Both the position numbers and the translations under genes were made by a program. Positions 1 to 5,016 of a stretch of 5,016 nucleotides of DNA are shown one piece after another; within the stretch, counting starts at the first letter, position 1, and every line of letters starts with the position of its first letter. The notes below the pieces were generated by a model. It was not told where the DNA came from, made no database searches, and saw only the letters and a list, made by a program, of their open reading frames with translations. Source of the stretch: Paracoccaceae bacterium (lineage in GTDB: Bacteria > Pseudomonadota > Alphaproteobacteria > Rhodobacterales > Rhodobacteraceae); assembly GCA_030626365.1 (NCBI GenBank), contig DAOUPC010000212.1, forward strand, positions 1 through 5,016, given 5' to 3'.

Positions 1-2
1 CA

Positions 3-695
3 GGGACAGCCACCCCGCCGCCGCACCCGTCCCGGCCCGCGCGCCCCGAACTGTTATCGCCACGCGACGTGCCGCGCCGCCGGCCCGGATCATCAACCGG
101 GCGCATCGCCCTGCTGCACGCGGTGGCGCATATCGAACTGAACGCGGTCGATCTGCACTGGGACATCATTGCCCGGTTTGGTGACACCAAAATGCCGCTG
201 GGTTTTTATGATGACTGGGTCAAGGCCGCCGCCGAAGAATCCAACCATTTCAACCTGATATGCGACTGCCTTGAGGGGCTTGGCAGCCATTATGGCGCGC
301 TGGGCGCACATGCGGGCATGTGGCGCGCCGCCGAAGACACCGCAACCGACCTGATGGGCCGTCTGGCCGTGGTGCCGATGGTTCTTGAGGCCCGCGGGCT
401 GGACGTGACCCCCGGCATGATCGATGTGTTCCGCAAGGCCAAACTGGACGATGTGGTCAGCGCGCTTGAGGTGATCTATGCCGAAGAGGTGTCGCATGTG
501 GCCTATGGGTCAAAGTGGTTCCACTTTCTGTGCGGGCGTCACGAACTGGACCCGAAAGAGACGTTTCACGCCCTTGTGCGGCGCTATTTCCACTCTCCCT
601 TAAAGCCGCCGTTCAACGAGGAAAAGCGCGCCGAGGCCGGGTTGCCGCCGGATTTCTACTGGCCGCTAAGCGAAGGCAGGGACCTGCCGGAATAG
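3..695 (+). CDS. DUF455 family ferritin-like (di-iron type) protein, 5' end missing
   Basis: The last 230 codons of a DUF455-family protein, whose biochemical function is not established. Numbering from the Val codon at 69 as residue 1, the protein shows the ferritin-like four-helix metal pattern: E23 (in HIEL), E57-S-N-H60, E107 (in LEARGLD) and E140-V-S-H143. This is two single Glu plus two ExxH motifs, as expected for a di-iron site, so an oxidase, hydroxylase or metal-binding role is possible but inferred. The frame stays open to the window edge, and the codons before 69 read PARPELLSPRDVPRR, which resembles the conserved segment preceding GSxxGRxALLHAxAHIELNAxD in this family. The GTG at 69 is therefore almost certainly an internal Val, and the true start lies outside the window. 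It ends with TAG at 693-695. It is 208 bases upstream of the M23 gene on the same strand, with no evidence of co-function. Confidence 0.88.
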   Translation, partial: GTATPPPHPSRPARPELLSPRDVPRRRPGSSTGRIALLHAVAHIELNAVDLHWDIIARFGDTKMPLGFYDDWVKAAAEESNHFNLICDCLEGLGSHYGALGAHAGMWRAAEDTATDLMGRLAVVPMVLEARGLDVTPGMIDVFRKAKLDDVVSALEVIYAEEVSHVAYGSKWFHFLCGRHELDPKETFHALVRRYFHSPLKPPFNEEKRAEAGLPPDFYWPLSEGRDLPE

Positions 696-725
696 CGCCG
701 GGGCAGGAAACTGGCGCAACATTGC

Positions 726-756
726 CCGCCAACACATTGGATATCGGCGGTTTTTT
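726..756 (+). terminator. weak candidate intrinsic terminator after the DUF455 gene
   Basis: CCGCC (726-730) can pair with GGCGG (746-750), and six T residues follow directly (751-756). The stem is only 5 bp and the loop is 15 nt, so this is marginal; CCAA/TTGG within the loop can form a small competing stem. The position 31 bases after the DUF455 stop fits a terminator. The rest of the gap to 903 holds no open frame I trust and no convincing promoter. The best sigma-70-like guess, TTGCCC at 808-813 with TATTTA at 831-836, matches poorly at -10. Confidence 0.35.
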
Positions 757-891
757 GCCAAACTGGCGGCGCAGAGGTCGTAAACGCGCCCTCTTGGGGC
801 AACACCCTTGCCCTATGGTCGTGCGCCGGATATTTATCCCCGCAAGGTGGCGGGAACCAAACAGGCCCGACCACTGCAATTGGGATGGGAC

Positions 892-900
892 AAGGATAGG
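892..900 (+). promoter_or_regulatory. ribosome binding site that sets the M23 peptidase start
   Basis: AAGGATAGG lies just ahead of the GTG at 904, with AGGA ending 7 bases before it. The frame is open further upstream to a TTG at 808, but that TTG has no comparable purine-rich site, and the 32 extra codons do not look like the family's N-terminus. This site favours 904 as the start. Confidence 0.7.
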
Positions 901-903
901 CGC

Positions 904-2232
904 GTGCGTACACGTCTGGCGATAAAATTTCACGGGCTGCTGGAACGGTTTTTCCCCGAACGGCGGCTGTTTCTTAAATCTGACACCGATACGCGGTTTA
1001 TCCGGCTCAGGCCCGGCAGCCAGCTGGTTGCCTATGCGGGGGCCGCAGGCATCGTTGCCTGGACCATCATCGCCACGGCCATTCTGCTGATGGACAGCAT
1101 CGGGTCGGGCAATTTTCGCGAACAGGCCAAGCGTGACCAAAACACCTATCAGGAGCGCCTGAATGCCCTGTCCGGCGAACGTGATGAACGCGCCACCGAG
1201 GCCCTGTTCGCACAACAGCGGTTCAATGCGGCCCTGACCCAGATTTCGGCGATGCAATCCGAATTGCTGACGTCGGAAACCCGGCGGCGGGAACTGGAAA
1301 CCGGGATCGAGGTGATCCAGGCCACCCTGCGCGACACCATGAAGGACCGCGAGGCGGCGCGCGTCGCACTGGCCAACCTTCAGGAACAGACCGAAGATTC
1401 CGATGCCATCCTGGCGGCCGCGCTGGTGGCACCGACATCGATGGCCTTCATGGCCGATGCACTGTCCGACACCGCCACCGAGCGCGACCAGATCGCCGCC
1501 AATGCCGAGGCCGCGCTGCAACAGCGCGCCGAACTGGAACATGAAATCCGCCTGATGAACGACCAGAACGATCAGATTTTCCGCCAGCTGGAAGAGGCGA
1601 TGGACATCTCGGTCAAACCGCTGGACAAAATGTTCCGCAGCGCCGGCATGCCCACGGATCAGATCATCGAACAGGTGCGGCGTGGCTATAGCGGACAGGG
1701 TGGTCCGCTGACCCCCTTGTCCTTTTCGACCCGCGGCGAAGAACCGACCCCGAATGAAATCCGTGCCAACCGGTTGCTGAACCAGATGGACATACTGAAC
1801 CTTTACCGCATCGCCGCCGAAAAGGCCCCGTTCGCCGCACCTACGCGCGCGGTCGTGCGCAACTCCAGTGGTTATGGCTATCGCCGCGACCCCAAGACCG
1901 GCGGACGGCGGATGCACAACGGCCAGGATTTTGCCGGTGCGCCAGGCACCGATATCTTTTCCACCGCCGATGGCGTGGTGATCTATGCAGGCTGGCAATC
2001 CGGGTTTGGGCGGCTGGTGAAAATCCAACATGCCTTTGGCATCCAGACGCTTTATGCCCATAATACGAACATTCGTGTAACAAAGGGCCAAAGGGTCTCG
2101 CGCGGGGATCATATTGCTGATATGGGTAGCACCGGACGGTCGACCGGCACCCACCTTCACTACGAAGTCCGCGTGAACGGAAAACCTGTTAACCCCATGA
2201 TCTATATCAAGGCTGCAAGAAATGTTTTCTAA
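904..2232 (+). CDS. membrane-anchored M23 (LytM-type) metallopeptidase, bactofilin partner
   Basis: A 442-residue peptidoglycan endopeptidase. Residues 1-40 form a short basic cytoplasmic tail, about 41-63 a single membrane segment, about 70-160 and 185-235 Glu/Arg/Gln-rich coiled coil, and about 322-436 the M23 domain. The zinc ligands are H338 and D342 (HNGQD) and H419 (HLH), with H386 (YAH) and H417 as the usual catalytic histidines. All are present, so it should be active, unlike degenerate EnvC/NlpD-type LytM domains. It probably cuts peptide cross-links in the periplasm. The region before the M23 domain resembles what databases call DUF5930 in Rhodobacterales proteins. The architecture and the overlapping downstream bactofilin match the LmdC-BacA type of pair described in stalked budding alphaproteobacteria. 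The GTG start is chosen from the ribosome site at 892-900 and because the protein then begins RTRLAIKFHGLLERFFPERR, as I recall for relatives. The substrate bond and exact orthology are inferred. Confidence 0.93.
   Translation: MRTRLAIKFHGLLERFFPERRLFLKSDTDTRFIRLRPGSQLVAYAGAAGIVAWTIIATAILLMDSIGSGNFREQAKRDQNTYQERLNALSGERDERATEALFAQQRFNAALTQISAMQSELLTSETRRRELETGIEVIQATLRDTMKDREAARVALANLQEQTEDSDAILAAALVAPTSMAFMADALSDTATERDQIAANAEAALQQRAELEHEIRLMNDQNDQIFRQLEEAMDISVKPLDKMFRSAGMPTDQIIEQVRRGYSGQGGPLTPLSFSTRGEEPTPNEIRANRLLNQMDILNLYRIAAEKAPFAAPTRAVVRNSSGYGYRRDPKTGGRRMHNGQDFAGAPGTDIFSTADGVVIYAGWQSGFGRLVKIQHAFGIQTLYAHNTNIRVTKGQRVSRGDHIADMGSTGRSTGTHLHYEVRVNGKPVNPMIYIKAARNVF
2036..2064 (+). promoter_or_regulatory. 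putative internal sigma-70-type promoter for the bactofilin gene
   Basis: TTGGCA (2036-2041), a spacer of exactly 17 bases, then CATAAT (2059-2064). Each box matches the sigma-70 consensus at five of six positions. Transcription would start near 2071, about 150 bases before the bactofilin ATG. It lies inside the M23 catalytic domain, and the -10 box encodes the catalytic H386 and N387 as CAT-AAT. Part of the match is therefore forced by protein sequence, although both codons use the T-ending choice in a GC-rich gene. The function is inferred from sequence only. Confidence 0.45.
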
Positions 2233-2743
2233 GAGCAAAATCAACGAACCCGGAACCAAGGCCCCAGAAGCGGCCAAGCCGGCGGTTCCGTCATCCCCCA
2301 TGACCCCGCCCGCATCTACCGGCGAATTCAAGGCCAGCGCGCCCAAGCCAAAGCCGCCTGCGTCGCTGTTGTCGGCGGACCTGCACATCACCGGCAACCT
2401 CAAGACCTCGGGCGATATCCAGGTCGAGGGCACGGTCGAAGGCGACATTCGCGCGCATCTGCTGACCATTGGCGAAAGCGCAACGATCAAGGGCGAAGTA
2501 TCTGCCGATGACGTTATCATCAACGGCCGGATCGTTGGCCGGGTACGTGGCCTGAAGGTCCGCCTGACATCGACCGCACGGGTCGAGGGCGACATCATCC
2601 ACAAGACCATCGCCATCGAGAGCGGCGCGCATTTCGAAGGCTCGGTTCAGCGTCAGGACGACCCGCTGAACCCCGGCGGACGCACCCCCAACAAACCGGC
2701 CAGCGCCGCAGTGGCCCCGGCGACCAAGCCAACCGCACAGTAA
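2222..2743 (+). CDS. bactofilin (polymer-forming cytoskeletal protein)
   Basis: A 173-residue bactofilin (family formerly DUF583). Bactofilins polymerise without nucleotide into filaments or sheets on the inner membrane face and position cell-wall enzymes. The layout is typical: a short N-terminus MFSKSK, a Pro/Ala/Lys-rich flexible linker (about 10-46), a beta-helix core of about 100 residues (48-148) with repeating short strands and Gly turns (GDIQVEGTVEGDI, then GEVSADDVIINGRIVGRVRG), and a Pro/Ala-rich tail. The MFSKxxK start resembles the membrane-targeting peptide described for bactofilins such as Caulobacter BacA. The ATG lies inside the last codons of the M23 gene, an 11-base overlap in another frame. 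This predicts translational coupling, with a modest AAGG site at 2209-2212. A separate promoter may sit at 2036-2064. The terminator at 2791-2826 ends the unit. Family assignment is secure; the exact morphological role is not readable from sequence. Confidence 0.95.
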   Translation: MFSKSKINEPGTKAPEAAKPAVPSSPMTPPASTGEFKASAPKPKPPASLLSADLHITGNLKTSGDIQVEGTVEGDIRAHLLTIGESATIKGEVSADDVIINGRIVGRVRGLKVRLTSTARVEGDIIHKTIAIESGAHFEGSVQRQDDPLNPGGRTPNKPASAAVAPATKPTAQ

Positions 2744-2790
2744 TACGCCACCCCGGCATCCAAAGGTGCCGGTTCAGAAAACATGATACG

Positions 2791-2826
2791 AATCGGGCGG
2801 CCAGACGGTCGCCCGATTTCGTTTTT
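2791..2826 (+). terminator. strong intrinsic terminator after the bactofilin gene
   Basis: AATCGGGCG (2791-2799) pairs perfectly with CGCCCGATT (2810-2818). The stem can extend inward by C-G, C-G and one G-T pair to a four-base AGAC loop. A T-rich tail follows, with TTT at 2817-2819 and TTTTT at 2822-2826. It sits 48 bases after the bactofilin stop. The opposite strand has no T run after the stem, so it should act mainly on plus-strand transcripts. Confidence 0.88.
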
Positions 2827-2853
2827 ATAGTCTTGTTTCCAATGGGCCGGCCT

Positions 2854-2886
2854 GCGCCCACCACCGCTCGGGCCGCAGTGGTGCGC
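2854..2886 (-). terminator. possible hairpin at the 3' end of the DUF3179 gene
   Basis: An imperfect inverted repeat lies 14 bases past the DUF3179 stop: GCGC plus ACCAC (2854-2857 and 2860-2864, two bases bulged between) against GTGGTGCGC (2878-2886), with a 13-base GC-rich loop. No T run follows on the minus strand. It could stall polymerase or protect the mRNA 3' end, but evidence for termination is weak. Confidence 0.25.
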
Positions 2887-2899
2887 AGTCAGTAAGCCG

Positions 2900-3871
2900 T
2901 TATTGCCCCAGCATCCATGTCCCATCCGGCCAGAACGCGTGAAAGGCAAAGGCGAACATCACGTCATGCGCCACATCCCGCCCCTGTCCGTCGCGCACAC
3001 GGATGTTGCCCACGTCCTTACCCTTGGCAATGCGCCCGGTATCCAACGCCGAGGCCTGCCCGCTGGTCCAGCTGATTGTCACCCCTGCCTCGTTCAGCGT
3101 TCCGGCATCGGCAAGGCGGGTCAGCGGCCAGGCCCGCACCCCGACACGCACCACCCGCACCAATGGCGCGATGCCATGCGGCGGGTTTTCACCGTTGTAA
3201 AGAAAGGGCCGCGCAAGGCTGTCATAACCCTGATAGGGATTGCGGCCATATTCACGGCCATAATCGGGTTCATCCATGACCAGCCCATCGGGGTTGCGGG
3301 CGCTGAATTCGCCCCAACTCTCAAGCCAGGTTGGCAGGGACTTTAACGTGGTGCCGGTCAGATCACCGACAATGGCCAACCCCTGCGCCTGCTGCCACCA
3401 GCTTTGGGTTTCGCGGTCATACATCACCATATCGGAATTGCGCAGCTTGCCCGACACCCCGAACGTCAGCGTGCCGTGGCGCGTGCGCCGGTCAAACGTG
3501 ATCCCGGAATTGCAAAGCGGGCAAAAGGTGACGGCAACCGGCACGCCCGCAACCGTATCATTGACGATTTCATGCCAGGTAAGATAGCGCAGCGGATAGG
3601 CGCGCGCCCTGGCGGTGCCAATCCTGACCGTGATAACCGGTTCACGCGCGCCGATCCGGGTTTCATCAGCGGCCGCGATAAACGCCGGATCGCTAAGCGC
3701 CGGGATGCCATCCTTGGGCGGGCCGCCCGACAGGATTTCGGCCCAGTCGGCAACTGTGGTTTTATCAAAATCGGTGTCCGGCCATTCCGGGCGCCAGTTA
3801 GCCGGGTTGGCATGGGCCGCAGCACCGGCCAGCGCCAGTATCACCGCGACAAGGATCGGCTTGATCTGCAT
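2900..3871 (-). CDS. exported DUF3179 domain protein of unknown function
   Basis: A 323-residue protein starting at the ATG at 3871-3869. A Sec signal peptide is clear: basic MQIK, a hydrophobic run, and AHA before Asn22, so the mature protein should be periplasmic or otherwise extracytoplasmic. The rest is a DUF3179 domain. Hallmarks are LTWHEIVND (H100), CPLCNSGITFDRR with C117 and C120, FGVSGKLRNSDMVMYDRET (137-155), and a C-terminal FAFHAFWPDG (H311). The CPLC pair and conserved His could bind metal or form a disulfide; this is inferred, as no activity is established for the family. An upstream GTG at 3967 would add 32 residues but would bury the signal peptide. The AAAGGA site 7 bases before 3871 supports the shorter form. 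It is convergent with the bactofilin gene and 120 bases downstream of the cyclophilin pair on the same strand, so read-through from that operon is possible. Confidence 0.9.
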   Translation of the reverse strand: MQIKPILVAVILALAGAAAHANPANWRPEWPDTDFDKTTVADWAEILSGGPPKDGIPALSDPAFIAAADETRIGAREPVITVRIGTARARAYPLRYLTWHEIVNDTVAGVPVAVTFCPLCNSGITFDRRTRHGTLTFGVSGKLRNSDMVMYDRETQSWWQQAQGLAIVGDLTGTTLKSLPTWLESWGEFSARNPDGLVMDEPDYGREYGRNPYQGYDSLARPFLYNGENPPHGIAPLVRVVRVGVRAWPLTRLADAGTLNEAGVTISWTSGQASALDTGRIAKGKDVGNIRVRDGQGRDVAHDVMFAFAFHAFWPDGTWMLGQ

Positions 3872-3878
3872 GGGGCAT

Positions 3879-3884
3879 TCCTTT
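3879..3884 (-). promoter_or_regulatory. ribosome binding site that sets the DUF3179 start
   Basis: Read on the minus strand this is AAAGGA, separated by 7 bases from the ATG at 3871-3869. It decides for the start that places the signal peptide at the very N-terminus, over the GTG at 3967. Confidence 0.75.
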
Positions 3885-3930
3885 CGCCAGATGGTGACAA
3901 GGATGCGCAGGATCACAAAGGATGCCCAGC

Positions 3931-3964
3931 CCCCCTCACGAGGTGTTGAGCAGGTATGAGGGGG
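3931..3964 (-). repeat. inverted repeat that competes with the cyclophilin-end hairpin
   Basis: CCCCCTCA (3931-3938) is the exact reverse complement of TGAGGGGG (3957-3964), giving an 8-bp stem around an 18-base loop. Its arm at 3960-3964 is the same five-base tract used by the hairpin at 3960-3983, so only one of the two can form in a transcript. It lies 60 bases upstream of the DUF3179 start codon. Confidence 0.55.
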
Positions 3965-3983
3965 CACGCAATCATGTGCCCCC
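3960..3983 (-). terminator. hairpin directly after the cyclophilin operon, candidate terminator
   Basis: GGGGGCAC (3960-3967) pairs exactly with GTGCCCCC (3976-3983) across an 8-base loop, and a G-U pair can extend it in the minus-strand RNA. The stem begins 9 bases past the TGA of the exported cyclophilin. The bases that follow in that RNA are CUCAUACCUGC, so the usual U run is missing. Termination may therefore be incomplete or need a factor, and the stem may instead protect the 3' end. Confidence 0.45.
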
Positions 3984-3991
3984 CAACAGGA

Positions 3992-4546
3992 TCAATCGGT
4001 CACTGTGACCTTTTTCATCTGATCAGGCACGCCGATCACCGACCCATTTTGGCCTTTGCCAAGCTTGATCGCGTCAACCACGTCCATGCCGTCGCTGACC
4101 CGGCCAACCACCGTGTACTGACCGTTCAGGAAATGACCCGGTGCAAACATGATGAAGAACTGGGCATTGGCACTGTCGGGGTTCGAACTGCGGGCCATGC
4201 CGACAACGCCACGATCAAAAGGCACGTCCGAAAATTCGGCCTTAAGGTTGGGACGGTCGGATTTTCCGGTGCCGGCCATACCCATATCGCCGCCAAACAC
4301 CCCGTGCTGAACGTCACCCGTCTGGGCCATAAAGCCGTCAATCACCCGGTGAAACACCACCCCGTCATAGGCACCTTCTGCCGCCAGTGCCGCGATCTGG
4401 GCCACGTGGTTTGGGGCCACATCCTCAAGCAGGTCAATGGTGATCACACCATTGCCCCCCTCGCCCGATACCTCGATCAATAGGCCGGTCGCCAATGCCG
4501 GGCTGGCCAGCAGGGCGAAAAGGCCTATCGCTGCGCCCTTAAGCAT
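3992..4546 (-). CDS. exported cyclophilin-type peptidyl-prolyl cis-trans isomerase
   Basis: A 184-residue cyclophilin that speeds cis-trans isomerisation of X-Pro bonds, here most likely in the periplasm. An N-terminal signal peptide (hydrophobic 5-18, ALA before Thr20) precedes one cyclophilin domain. Active-site landmarks are FHRVIDGFMAQTGD (R67, F72, M73, Q75), MARSSNPDSANAQFF (M117, Q129, F130, F131) and FLNGQYTVVGRV (F139, L140, Y144). The Trp that binds cyclosporin in human cyclophilin A is Phe here (F139), as in other bacterial cyclophilins known to be less drug-sensitive. The ATG at 4546 overlaps the end of the upstream cyclophilin gene by 8 bases in another frame and has a strong AAGGTGG site, so the two are one operon with coupled translation. 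The short Gly/Asn segment before the last strand (KLGKGQNGS) is longer than in the neighbouring paralogue. Client proteins cannot be told from sequence. Confidence 0.93.
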   Translation of the reverse strand: MLKGAAIGLFALLASPALATGLLIEVSGEGGNGVITIDLLEDVAPNHVAQIAALAAEGAYDGVVFHRVIDGFMAQTGDVQHGVFGGDMGMAGTGKSDRPNLKAEFSDVPFDRGVVGMARSSNPDSANAQFFIMFAPGHFLNGQYTVVGRVSDGMDVVDAIKLGKGQNGSVIGVPDQMKKVTVTD

Positions 4547-5016
4547 CAGAGGCCACCTTGACGCTGATCATCCGATCGGGATTCGCGGGTGGTTCGCCCT
4601 TTTGGATGGCGTCCACGTGCTCCATCCCGTCAATCACCCGGCCATAGACCGTGTACTGACCGTTCAGGAAATCATTGTCCTTGAAGTTGATGAAGAACTG
4701 CGAATTGGCGCTGTCGGGGTTGGCCGAACGGGCCGCACCCAGCGTGCCGCGCGCATGTGGCAGTTTTGAAAACTCGGCCGGGACATCGTCATGTTCGGAG
4801 CTGCCGGTGCCTGCCAGACGGATGTTGAACCCGTCTTCCATGTTGCCATGCTGAACGTCGCCGGTCTGGGCCATGAAGCCGTCGATCACCCGGTGAAAGC
4901 AGACGTTGTCATAAGCGCCGGCGCGGGCCAGCGTTTTCATCCGCTCGGTATGGGCCGGGGCCACATCGGCCAGCAGTTCGATTGTAACGGTGCCGTCTTT
5001 CAGCTCCATCAGGATG
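4539..5016 (-). CDS. ppiB: cytosolic-type cyclophilin peptidyl-prolyl isomerase, 5' end missing
   Basis: A PpiB-like isomerase without a visible export signal, likely cytoplasmic, acting on X-Pro bonds during protein folding. Counting from the Met at 5009-5007, the motifs are FHRVIDGFMAQTGD (R40, F45, M46, Q48), GAARSANPDSANSQFF (Q104, F105, F106) and FLNGQYTVYGRV (F114, L115, Y119). As in the neighbouring copy, Phe replaces the cyclosporin-contacting Trp. The frame stays open to the window edge, adding Ile-Leu before that Met. Relatives typically begin with about a dozen residues ahead of ILMELKDG, so the Met at 5009-5007 is probably internal and the start lies beyond 5016. The TAA at 4541-4539 overlaps the start of the exported cyclophilin by 8 bases. 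The symbol is given by family likeness. A promoter, if any, is outside the window. Confidence 0.92.
   Translation of the reverse strand, partial: ILMELKDGTVTIELLADVAPAHTERMKTLARAGAYDNVCFHRVIDGFMAQTGDVQHGNMEDGFNIRLAGTGSSEHDDVPAEFSKLPHARGTLGAARSANPDSANSQFFINFKDNDFLNGQYTVYGRVIDGMEHVDAIQKGEPPANPDRMISVKVASDA
4553..4559 (-). promoter_or_regulatory. ribosome binding site of the exported cyclophilin
   Basis: Read on the minus strand this is AAGGTGG, one mismatch from the ideal AAGGAGG, 6 bases before the ATG at 4546. It lies inside the last codons of the upstream cyclophilin. It supports both the chosen start and translational coupling. Confidence 0.8.

Noticed and set aside
708..768. A nine-base direct repeat, AAACTGGCG, at 708-716 and 760-768.
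   Set aside because: Too short to stand out in GC-rich DNA, with no symmetry or spacing that suggests an operator.
808..903. A longer M23 peptidase starting at the TTG at 808.
   Set aside because: The added residues are not membrane-like or family-like, there is no good ribosome site before 808, and 904 has one at the right distance.
515..925. A plus-strand open frame bridging the DUF455 end and the gap before the M23 gene.
   Set aside because: It overlaps the DUF455 coding frame for most of its first half and enters the M23 start; composition and motifs give no support.
613..2616. A 667-codon open frame on the minus strand across the M23 and bactofilin genes.
   Set aside because: It is antisense to two well-supported genes. 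Its product has low-complexity His/Gly/Arg composition without recognisable domains. Long antisense open frames are common in GC-rich coding DNA.
3404..3949. A plus-strand open frame of 181 codons opposite the DUF3179 gene.
   Set aside because: Antisense to a gene with a signal peptide, a ribosome site and family motifs; the product is Arg/Gly-rich without domain features.
3872..3967. A 32-residue N-terminal extension of the DUF3179 protein from a GTG at 3967.
   Set aside because: It would place the signal peptide internally and start inside the hairpin region; the AAAGGA site fits the ATG at 3871-3869.
3956..4483. A plus-strand open frame of 175 codons opposite the exported cyclophilin.
   Set aside because: It is a shadow of the cyclophilin gene; its His-rich product matches no family I recognise.

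Overview
The window looks like a chromosomal stretch of an alphaproteobacterium, most likely order Rhodobacterales. The DNA is GC-rich. The M23 peptidase/bactofilin pair, the DUF455 ferritin-like protein, the DUF3179 protein and the double cyclophilin locus all read like Rhodobacteraceae proteins. This placement rests on recognising the proteins, not on a search. There are no mobile elements, RNA genes or CRISPR arrays that I can support; it is ordinary core-genome DNA with five clear gene families.

Left part, plus strand. (1) The 3' part of a DUF455 ferritin-like gene enters from the left edge and ends at 695. (2) After a 208-base gap holding a weak terminator-like hairpin, a membrane-anchored coiled-coil M23 metallopeptidase runs from a GTG at 904 to 2232. 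(3) A bactofilin starts inside the end of that gene (2222-2743). The last two form a cell-shape module: the bactofilin polymerises on the inner face of the membrane, and the peptidase crosses the membrane and cuts peptidoglycan in the periplasm. A near-consensus sigma-70-like promoter lies inside the peptidase gene, where it could give the bactofilin its own transcription. A strong intrinsic terminator at 2791-2826 closes the unit.

Right part, minus strand. (4) A secreted DUF3179 protein with a CPLC motif (2900-3871) faces the bactofilin tail to tail. (5) Upstream of it lie two overlapping cyclophilin-type peptidyl-prolyl isomerases. The one transcribed first is cytosolic in type and runs off the right edge (4539-5016). 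The second has a signal peptide and should act in the periplasm (3992-4546). The 120 bases between the cyclophilins and the DUF3179 gene hold two overlapping inverted repeats that cannot both fold at once.

The two edge genes are incomplete: the in-window GTG at 69 and ATG at 5007-5009 are probably internal codons, not starts. The observations most worth a second look are the internal promoter and the binding surfaces of the M23/bactofilin pair, the competing hairpins at 3931-3983, and the recent-looking cyclophilin duplication.
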